DNA of 64,000 bases from Notospermus geniculatus (Eukaryota > Nemertea > Pilidiophora > Heteronemertea > Lineidae): positions 137,329 through 201,328 of the forward strand of contig NMRB01000444.1 of NCBI GenBank assembly GCA_002633025.1, read 5' to 3'. The notes under the pieces are model-generated. The model was given only the letters and a program-made list of their open reading frames with translations. It was not told where the DNA came from and did no database searches. Each line of letters opens with the position of its first letter. Positions within the stretch are counted from its first letter, which is position 1. Below are positions 55,916-64,000 of this stretch, piece after piece. The translations under genes and the position numbers were made by a program.

Positions 55916-56769
55916 TGTCAAGTCTGTCTTTTGTAAAATGTGAGTGATTTCAGTTCTTCCTTTATCTCCTAGAGTTACTTTGGTTCATCCTGGTTCACAT
56001 AATCACATCTTGTGCGACTTAACACCTGATTTGATGTGACGGGTCACAATTCTCATAATAACATGGGTACCTTACCTGTCTGCAATAATACTTACCTGTC
56101 TAATATACACTGCCGGCAATAATACTCTAACTCACCTTCTCTCCTCTTTACTTACTCGATCCTTTCAGGGGAGCAGGCCCGGGCGCAGATCCTTTTCATG
56201 CATACCGGCATAAACATTTACACATTCTCTCCTCATCCTTGAGCAGGTTAGTCTCGCTTGCCAGACGCTACGGGCTCACCCCTTCGGTAAATCACACTCC
56301 GCGTCTGGCTCTTTTAGAGATTAACAGTCGTGAAGACCGCGTGGTGGCAGCACGGGTCCTTGGGTTTTCCCAACCTCGCTCGCTTTTTGACAAATGGCGA
56401 GTGGCCCAAGGTTGTCTGAGCGAACTATACCCCTGGGGCCGAGGTTGGGTTTTTCCTGGAAGTAATTTCCGCGGGAATTATGAGTGAGAAAGCGTGGTGA
56501 TTGGCTGGAGTCCAGTGGAGCGCCATCTAGTGGTGTTACCGGCTTTTGAGCCCCAAATGTGCCAGTGTGTAGGAGACCGGGACGTCGGATACACACTGGG
56601 GCCGAGTGTATGAGCAGGTATAACCGTTCACTTCTTTCCTCGCAACTTTTCCTCCAGTAGATGTCGTCATGTGACCAAGCTTGGAGATCAACAGTTACCC
56701 TCCTTCTACCGACCTTCTAAGTCTTAATCATTGCATCAACAGAACATTTAACAAGTCTTGGAGATCTTC

Positions 56770-59299
56770 TTAAGATAAAGTGGCATTCAGTACTGAAGGA
56801 ATGTCTGTAGAATTGAGACTAGACGTGATATTGCCGATAAACGTTGAATTTATGAATGTTGAATTTACGAGTGTTGAGTTACTGCAACCTTCCCATACTT
56901 TTTCTGGGGTAAGCATACCTGGAAATGAATGGTATAAAATTTTAAAATTCTCTAACACATGTTGGGTCATTTTTATAAAAGTGAGCAGCAGACACAGCAA
57001 CTGACTCTACACTGAGATTCATTCTAGTGATTTTGGCCTTCATTTGTTGACGCCATGTGCATTCCAGATGCCAACCTAAAAACCAAGATGGTCCATCTTT
57101 GAAAGCCGAAATTCAATTGGCAATGAACTGCATCAGCACACACACAAAACAACCCAAACTTACCGGCAACTGACGCAGTGATGAGGCACACAATGAAACC
57201 AGCAGTCAAAGCCCTGACGGCAAGTTTGGCGAGATCACCCTTACGTTCTGGTGCCATAGGGCCAATACCTCCAAGCTGGATACCAATAGAACTCAGGTTG
57301 GCAAATCCGCAAAGGGCGTACGTCGCAATAATCTCCGACCTCACCTGTAAAATATGCATCAGGGTTACCTTAAGGGCGGCACACACTTGCAATTTTTCGT
57401 GCGATTTTCTAGGCGACCGGCCTTGCGACCACAGCAGCGACTGAACATATTTTTAGTTTCTGTTGACTCGTTTGCGACAAATGCTTCCTTGGAAGATCAG
57501 TGATGTCGTGGATGACATCACTGATCGACCTCAAAGGTAATTATCGCATGCGACGTAGTAGTCGCATCGGTAGTCGCCCCCATTTTAGTCGCACGTGTGC
57601 GCCGCCCTTTAGATGGGGAAGAAAGAAGACAACATGAATGCACGTAATGTTTCTGGAATCGAACCTAAAACATCAACTACGACAGCACCAATGTTTCCAC
57701 TGTGCCACTCTGGCCATTCTCTCTCACGAACTAACAAGACACAATTTTGCTAAATTCCAGTGCTTCACGTTTGAAATCTGCAGGAGCTCAATCAGTTGAG
57801 CTCCTCAAAGGCTCGAGGAGAGCTGTTCACACTCGTGAAGGAGAGCTGTTCACAATCGTGTCTGAACTTCAAGGATGCCGAGGAGCGCGGTCAATCGAGC
57901 TCCTCGGCGCAATATTGCGGGCGCGAGCGTGATTGCGCCCGTCTTACGTGAAGCACTGAAATTCAATAGACAATTCTCAAGTTGATGTAAATGAGAAAGA
58001 TCTGCACACTTCCGCCGAAATCGCAACCATAACCTCGGTCTGAAACTGAATGACGTGACACAGACAACCCCCACGACAGTGACGTTGCGTCAGACTCGAC
58101 CATTGCTGAATCATGGATTGCATCACGTCAACTGGTTTCAGATCGAGATTGTGGTTGCGATTTCGGCAAAGTGCACAGATCTGCGAATATTCGAGAATCG
58201 TCTATAACTCTGTAAGCAAGATCGATTTGTTTCCACTTACCGAGATTTGCGGGAATTTGCAGAGCTCACGATTCTTGATGTATTTCCCGAGCTCCTCGTA
58301 AGCGACGAACTCGTTCAGGAAGAGTTTGGTGCCGAGGAGTTCTGCAATGATTCCTGTATCTTCCCACTCGACGCCCATGATGAAAGCGATCGGACGGAAA
58401 ACGTACGAACAGATCAACTGGAAAAGGTAATAAAAGTGAATTATTATTTATAGGACTTGACAACAGCAGTAGTAATACATGCAAGCAAGACAAACCTTGA
58501 CACACTTGTGTTGATGCCAGTCACCCATCCAAGGGTTGAAGTACTAAATAGGGAGTTTTCGCAAAGCCCCCGAAACGCCAACGTGAAACCCATTGTTCGA
58601 TGCGACGAAGAGAGAACCGAACAAAAGGATAGACATTCACGTTGGTGTTTCGGGGGCTTTACGAAAACTCTATATTGTCTTCAACTTCCATCTCGGAGAG
58701 CAATGCGCCAACCACTGGCACGAGGCCATGATTGAAACCTTGTCATACATAGCCAATTTCAAGCCACTCTAACCAAAAGTCACCGTCTGCTGAAGGAATG
58801 CCTTCCTGTATTAAGATTATAAGCAAGTTAACTCACCTGGAAACTGAGTTCAGGAAAGCCCACCATGCTGCCGAGCCATGAGAGGGTGGCATTAACGAAG
58901 GCAAGGAGGGCTAGGAAGGCGAGCAAGTTAGCAGCAATGTTGGCAACAAGTTTGATGGAAGAGGATGCACCGGCTGCAGCAGCTTCAAGAATGTTACCCT
59001 GTTTCCTGAAAATAAAGACACGAGATGATGTAATCTGTTTCAGAAATCAAAACGAAACCAAGAATTTGCAAGTTTCCGGAGAAAAAACATTTACGAGTTC
59101 ATAGTCATCTGCTTGTTGGCGTCTCGTTTTCTAAGCTGAGAATTAGAATCCAGAGAAAAACTTACTCGGTTTCGCCGAGGCTGATGTCACTCTTTCCACG
59201 GAACTTCGACACACGTGTTTCAGGGTAGAATAACTTGGAGACGGCAAGAGCAACAGGTGCATTCATGACGGAGGCGCAAAGCAGATGCTCAGCTGGGAC
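56770..59299 (-). CDS. SLC28: SLC28 concentrative nucleoside transporter, C-terminal part
   Basis: Sodium-coupled nucleoside importer of the plasma membrane (CNT family; the visible part resembles CNT3). Exons: 59299-59166, 59005-58837, 58417-58241, 57344-57164 and 56918-56770, phases 2,0,0,1, about 269 residues. Landmarks are [39 protein letters not shown], the CNT signature [16 protein letters not shown] and [20 protein letters not shown]. The last exon encodes a tail with six N-x-S/T sequons, which fits an extracellular glycosylated C terminus. The 5' exons (N terminus and first membrane segments) are not between 59.3 and 61.4 kb, where the SEC22A duplicate begins, so the gene is cut in this assembly. 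Confidence 0.93.
57373..57610. mobile_element. Foldback MITE, AAGGGCGGC ends, in an SLC28 intron
   Basis: Left AAGGGCGGCACACAC and right GTGTGCGCCGCCCTT are inverted. Related to 2527-2690. It begins 29 bp upstream of the 57344 exon acceptor. Confidence 0.8.
57966..58206. mobile_element. MITE, AGACAATTCTCAAG ends
   Basis: Relative of the TATA-target MITE at 20882-21122: both share AGAAAGATCTGC, ACTTCCGCCGAAAT and ACCATAACCTCGG. Confidence 0.82.
58549..58673. repeat. Foldback in an SLC28 intron
   Basis: The arms GAGTTTTCGCAAAGCCCCCG and CGGGGGCTTTACGAAAACTC are inverted and continue through AACGTGAA. Confidence 0.9.
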
Positions 59300-60113
59300 C
59301 TGGGAAAAGAAATAAATAGTTTTGATTTGATTGAACTAGGAAACATGCAGTCATGGTGCCCTTCACATTGGGAAGACAGAGATTGGGAAGACAGAGGGAG
59401 TTCAAAAGCAAAGAGATTCAATGATTTACCAGTTTACAAACATGGTTTAATTAAGTCACACAAATCTTTTCCACAACATGTGGAGTTTGACTGCATTTTA
59501 TCATAAGGATAAATGTCTGTGGGATTCTGTCTGCAGTAACCCAGTCATCTTCTCTGGGTTCCCACAAGCTGTCAATAAAACTGTTGTTTTTCCAGAGTAT
59601 GCTGACCATCCATTCCTGAGAACATCAGGGGTTCTTAGCGCTCGCTACCTTCAAGCGAGCGAGTGAGCACTAAGAACCCCTTGTTCTCAGGATGATGTTG
59701 ACCGTGGCTTTTTTTATGTCAATGGGTCAAACGAACTGTGACATTCACATTTACCCTACAACAGTGAGTTGAAAGGTTTCGATAGCAAACAACCTTCAAA
59801 GTGACCGAATGAATTGCTGGCAATCACCATTAACCACAAACAAGAACATGTCAGACAATCAAAACAGACAAATCAAATCGTCTGCTGATGGCATAATTGG
59901 TAGAGATGTGATAAAATATGATGGTGATGGATGTGGGTAACATAATGGGAACAGAACTCTTGCTGTTGATGTATCGCAGAGTCCCAAAAGTTCAACACCT
60001 TGGTGAATATAGATTTTTGACATGATGTACTGGGAACTGTCAATCACGTGCACAAGTGCATGTAATTGATGCTAGCACTAGCAGCAGAACTGGTACTAAG
60101 AGCAGAAACTTAA

Positions 60114-60368
60114 AGATAATATATCACGACTTCATTGTTTACATTCAATGTTTGTAAACATGGATGTTTACATTAAGTTATTTTGGACTTTTGGGACATG
60201 CCAACCCACCAAATTAAATACTTTCGGTATCAAAAGAATTTCTAGAGGGGCATGCCAGCAACAAATTACATGTACTCATAAAACAAAGAAAGACTGGACA
60301 TAAAACAAACAAAATGTAAATAAACAATGATTTTCGTGGCCCGCAAAAATATCCATGATACATTATCT
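60114..60368. mobile_element. TTAA-target MITE, AGATAATATATC ends (copy 2)
   Basis: Same family as 23062-23321, flanked by TTAA at 60110-60113 and 60369-60372. Confidence 0.9.
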
Positions 60369-60878
60369 TTAAGATCTTCTGATGACAATAATATTCCACT
60401 CCAACTCAAATAGTTTATGTTTTATGTCAACAAAGGTCAAACCATGCACTTCACTTGAACTCAATCAGAGTGAATTAAAAATGTCAATTGGCAGAGCATT
60501 TCATAACTCTGATGGTCAATTTAGTGTTTATAAAACGTAATTTGTGTAGGCCTACTCTGACAGGTCAGATTCTGATGCACATGACACATTCTAACAAGCA
60601 CAGTTTGTGCCCTACGCTCACTTTCACAAAACATTCAAACATCGGACACAGGCCCGTATTTTAGAATGCTAAAACACGGGCCAAAGTGTCAGAAACCCTT
60701 GAATGATACAAACAGTATCATTATTACACAATTTAGGCATTTCGGACTGACCTCATGTGATCTTTTGAACTAGAGATTTTATTAAAAACAAAATAGTTAC
60801 GATCACTGCCAAGTTCATTGATAGGTTATTATGGTTTCCGATCTCAAGATCAGAAACCATATAGTGTTTGGTCGTGGT

Positions 60879-60930
60879 GTCTGTCTGTCTGTCTGTGTGT
60901 GTGTGTGTCTGTCTGTCTGTCTGTTCAGTC
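60879..60930. repeat. (TCTG)n / (TG)n microsatellite
   Basis: Alternating CTGT and TGTG units inside a dispersed repeat that starts GGTTTCCGATCTCAAGATC at about 60831. Confidence 0.9.
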
Positions 60931-61068
60931 TGTCACACCTGTAACTTTGTTCCTGCAAGAGCTACAGACCTGGAAATGTGACCTACCCCCAGGTTTCATG
61001 ACCTGATATTACAAGATGGAATGAAAATTTCCGGTCTCCGATACCTGGTTCATGGTGAAATTGACATA

Positions 61069-61269
61069 TCAAAAGTTGAGATTTTGTCTGTCACACTTTT
61101 GTTTCTTGAATAACTTGTCTCCAACGCCAGGTAGAGCGCTAGCAACAAGTTCCTTCCCTATGTTTATGGCCCTTGGCAAGATACTGGCATCAACAAATTT
61201 ATTCTCCAGTGTCAGATGACGATTGCTGTCGATTCTCTGCCCCACATTTCTTCTATGATACACTGTCAT
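61069..61269 (-). CDS. Candidate small protein, 66 residues, unknown
   Basis: ATG at 61269 lies in a strong Kozak context (GCCGCCATGA on the minus strand). The frame reads MTVYHRRNVGQRIDSN and ends KKQKCDRQNLNF before a TGA. Composition looks protein-like and not repeat-like, with no low-complexity run. I recognise no domain. It could be a genuine small protein, a first exon, or part of an unrecognised transposon. Confidence 0.3.
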   Translation of the reverse strand: MTVYHRRNVGQRIDSNRHLTLENKFVDASILPRAINIGKELVASALPGVGDKLFKKQKCDRQNLNF

Positions 61270-61539
61270 GGCGGCAGAGCGTCTGCAAATTAGTGGTCAC
61301 GTGACCACAGGACTGGAAATTTTTCTCCCGATTGGGAGATTTCTCCGAATGTGGTGAATTTTCTATTTCTCCCGATCGGGAGTTTGAGTCCTAAGTGTAG
61401 GCCTAGGCCTATGTCTTTAGCTTAGGATCATGACATGACAATACAAAATGAGAGATTATTTCTAGCATAGATAGGTACTAGAATAATGTAGGCCCCTAGG
61501 CCTAGGCCTAGGCCTAGGTCTTTATTTTCATATGCTCAC

Positions 61540-61675
61540 TTGTTTCCAGCAAATGGTTGGGCACTGACAGCTCTTTTCTTGGTGGTGCAACAATTTTCAT
61601 GGTATCCAACAGAATCCCATTATTTTTGTGCCCGTTCAGGGTAGTTGGTCTGCTCATGGCTTTAGCAGCCGCCAT
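61540..61675 (-). CDS. CFAP221: CFAP221 exon 1, third fragment
   Basis: Matches exon 1 at 43964-44096 with the same ATG and GTGAG donor, but is 136 nt instead of 133: an in-frame extra codon turns VAPRKE into VAPPRKE. The rest of the gene does not follow, since the block starts at about 61400. Confidence 0.88.
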
Positions 61676-62241
61676 CTTTAACTTCTAAAGTTTCTTTTGG
61701 ACGGATTTAGTACAGAATTAATCAATTCACATGGTGATAAAATCGTCTTTTTATTGATTTTTCAACATGCATGAAATCCAGAATTCCTCGTCCGCCATCT
61801 TGTTTACGGGCGAATCACAACTGGTTCATGTCTACTTTCGCGAAAAAGAAAGTACTATATCTTTTTCGATAGAGTCTGTTAATAACTGACCATCAATAGT
61901 ATCAGAAAAACGGGAACACAAAATGATCTTTATGGATATCCAATAATACCAATAACGTTAGAGAAAATTGATAAAATATGGTTTATTTGGTTATATCCCT
62001 ACGCCAGGGCCGAATTACCTCGAATGGCGTTGTCATGGAAACGACTGTGGTGGAACTCTCCAGTGAAAAAAGTACAGAAAATCGGGTCCCTAATGGCTGC
62101 GCCCACGTCAAAAAAAATTTGTCAAAAAACATGAAAAATATCACAATTTTTCACTGTTTTTGCTGTGGTATTACATGCAATCAAAGTTCCACGTTTACAG
62201 AATCTTAGTGTTAGTTGAAGTGAACTGAAAAAATAGGGAAA
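61676..62241. promoter_or_regulatory. Second copy of the CFAP221/SEC22A promoter
   Basis: Same layout as 44097-44652. The X-box GTTGTCATGGAAAC is at 62029-62042 and YY1-like CCGCCATCTT words are kept. Confidence 0.75.
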
Positions 62242-63473
62242 ATGCTACTGTTTGCCCTTGTTTCGAGGTTAAATGATGGTTTACCACTAACAGCCAGCAC
62301 CGATTTGAGTCACAATCCACTGGTTTCTGATGCACAAAAGTATGTCAAAGTCATTTCGAAAAGAGCATCTTCATTTCCTGATCGGTGTGCCATCCAGGGG
62401 AATGGTTACCACATATAGTAAGTATTGGTAGGCCTAGCTTAAGTCAGTGCTGCGATGAAAGATAAAAACATTTTGACAAATGCGTTTAGGGCGATTCCAT
62501 GAGGTGTCGTACGGGACATTTGGAGTAGTTTTTCTCCTGTCCCTCCCAGATCTTTCAAGAAAGTTGGGATTAAATGTATTGCAGGGACGTAGAAATAGGA
62601 GAGGTACACAGGGACACCAACACTTGGAATGTTAATTGTTTGACTGATCAGTAATTAAAAGAAATGTTCGGTGTCGTACGGGAGATCAAAGTGGACACCA
62701 GTTTTGACCTTGCATTACATATCTGAAAAAGTCTGTGAATTGGCTATAGCAACTGACTTCAAATGAACCATATAATATGACATAGTAGATCCTCCAGCTA
62801 ACTGACAACCACAGGAATATCAACTTATGAAAATGACCAATACAACTTGAATTGGGGCATTCTGAAGTTTTGCTTATTTTGTCCACCTTTTCATGGAATC
62901 GCCCTTTAATTTAATATCATGATCTCTTTTTTCCAGCTTCATCACTGCGTTGAATGTATGCTGTGTGGCATTATGTGAAGGGGCTTTCTCTTATGCCCTG
63001 GCCTTTGCGTTCCTACAGGACCTACAAAAGGAATTCATCTCCACATATGATCCTCAAAAAGTCAGCAGTATTCAGAGACCGTATGCCCTTATAAACTTTG
63101 GTAAGAGTAACCTACATGTATTTGTGTGTCAGAGCTCATGTTCCTACTTAAATGTAGGCCTACTGATGTTCCTATTTTAATGTACTTTAAATAGTAGGGC
63201 TGAACCTTGATATTTCGATATGATTTTAGTTGCTTGTTCTTGGTATTTAATATTGTAGTGGTGAAAATTGTTAATTCCTTTCTTTCACTTCAGATATGAA
63301 TATTCAGAAACTAAAACAGAAGTACAACGGTCGTGCCACGCCTAAACAGATGAACCACTTGGTCAATATGAATGAGGAATTGGCTTTGAGACCACCTCAT
63401 CGAGTTGCAATAGAAGAGCTAGATTTGGTTTCCAGTGGCTCTCAGAATTCACCTAATGCTACCAGACCCACTG
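62242..63473 (+). CDS. SEC22A: SEC22A-like, second copy, exons 1-3
   Basis: Exons 62242-62417, 62937-63100 and 63294-63473 match the first copy in length and phase. One visible change is LQKEFIS in place of LQTEFIS. Exons 4-6 lie beyond the window, if present. Confidence 0.93.
62489..62904. mobile_element. MITE in SEC22A copy 2 intron 1, TTTA target
   Basis: The ends GGGCGATTCCATGA and TCATGGAATCGCCC are inverted; TTTA flanks both sides (62485-62488 and 62905-62908). The first SEC22A copy lacks it. Confidence 0.9.
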
Positions 63474-63514
63474 GTGAGTAAAAAGGACTTGAAGAGTTCC
63501 ATGAATTATGGTAA

Positions 63515-63900
63515 GGCCAAGTAAAAAAATACTCATGTTTATCGTCCCCGCCCGTGCCTAAAATCAGGGTCGCACCAAATTTATTTTTATTTTTTAATTT
63601 TGCACCAGAAAAACACTCCGCACAAGCTCAATGTGCTCCCGCTGTATGTTTGTTGAGTCAAAGGCCTACAATTGATTTGTTAGTGCTGTTAGTGAGGCAG
63701 AAATTGAAAGTAAAAAAGCAACAATGACTGACTGTGACCATGGTCGATGGTGACTCTTGTCATCTGAGGGGCAATATTCATGATATTGCCCTCTGGAAAC
63801 CCATCTTCCATAATAAAAAATAAAAATAAAAAGTGCCCCCCCCCTTGCCAATTTTGAGGGACCAGGTGGACGATAAACATAAGTATTTTTTTACTTGGCC
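63515..63900. mobile_element. MITE in SEC22A copy 2 intron 3, TAA target
   Basis: The ends GGCCAAGTAAAAAAATACT and AGTATTTTTTTACTTGGCC are inverted. TAA lies on both sides (63512-63514 and 63901-63903). The first copy has the empty site near 45703. Confidence 0.92.
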
Positions 63901-64000
63901 TAAACCTGCTCCGATCATACTTGTACTACAGCTTATTGTGTCAGATGGAATATTCTGAATTTCCATGTCCCTGAATCCTATCTACAATATCAATATCATA

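Larger units (their letters stand above)
47723..56769. other. Repeat-rich region between SEC22A and SLC28
   Basis: Holds the SEC22A 3' UTR, at least eight inverted-repeat elements and the candidate exon at 52764-52928. Other open frames here (for example 48341-48574, 55174-55584 and 56239-56487) have no recognisable domain, and some overlap repeats. Confidence 0.6.
59300..61399. other. Region upstream of the visible SLC28 exons
   Basis: No SLC28 exon is recognised. Contains a small palindrome near 59620-59690 (GGGGTTCTTAG / CTAAGAACCCC), the TTAA MITE at 60114-60368, a (TCTG)n/(TG)n run and the small open frame at 61069-61269. Confidence 0.6.
61400..64000. repeat. Second copy of the CFAP221 exon 1 / SEC22A segment
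   Basis: Direct repeat of the region from about 43826 onward, truncated by the window end. Confidence 0.92.

Noticed and set aside
56239-56487. 82-codon open frame MSRLVSLARRYG
   Set aside because: It sits in what looks like a dispersed repeat (CTCGCTTGCCAGACGC) and has no recognisable domain.
1-64000. CRISPR arrays, rRNA genes or bacterial operons
   Set aside because: No regularly spaced direct repeats, no rRNA-like stretches and no intronless gene clusters were seen. Every confident gene is spliced.

Overview
Eukaryotic (metazoan) genomic DNA: every recognisable gene is split by GT-AG introns, the proteins are animal families, and the gaps and introns are packed with short inverted-repeat transposons and tRNA-derived SINEs. 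The families (CFAP221, C2orf76, SEC22A, NFX1, SLC28) and the style of repeats (dispersed AGGCCTA and acatgta words, many MITEs) suggest a marine invertebrate deuterostome such as a lancelet. That assignment is an inference and other marine invertebrates are not excluded.

Layout. 1-2.7 kb: repeats, including a partial copy of the C2orf76 upstream region. 2.7-6.6 kb (-): 5' half of an NFX1-type zinc-finger gene. 7-8.9 kb: second copy of the C2orf76 upstream region. 9.0-10.1 kb (+): complete C2orf76. 12.2-26.1 kb (-): CFAP221 copy A, exons 2-19. 27.2-27.4 kb (+): last two exons of a second C2orf76. 29.4-44.1 kb (-): CFAP221 copy B, exon 1 and exons 3-19, with exon 2 lost in an N gap. 44.65-47.7 kb (+): complete SEC22A-like gene, head-to-head with CFAP221 across about 0.56 kb. 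47.7-56.8 kb: mostly repeats. 56.8-59.3 kb (-): C-terminal half of an SLC28 nucleoside transporter. 61.4-64 kb: a further copy of CFAP221 exon 1 plus SEC22A exons 1-3.

The dominant feature is direct duplication: 283-1660 matches 7008-8935, 9698-26688 matches 26888-43821, and about 43826 onward matches about 61400 onward. Copies differ by scattered substitutions and by many clean presence/absence insertions of transposons, while the coding phase of every CFAP221 exon is kept. Two allelic haplotypes laid end to end by the assembler explain this best; a recent real tandem duplication is the alternative. Collapsed to one haplotype the order reads C2orf76(+) - CFAP221(-) - SEC22A(+), and the C2orf76/CFAP221 linkage matches human 2q14.2.

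Functionally, CFAP221 is a ciliary central-pair protein, SEC22A an ER/Golgi trafficking membrane protein, NFX1 a RING/NFX1-finger regulator, SLC28 a sodium-coupled nucleoside importer, and C2orf76 (UPF0538) has no known function. The most notable regulatory signal is an RFX X-box in the shared CFAP221/SEC22A promoter. I saw no tRNA, rRNA, CRISPR or virus-like gene.
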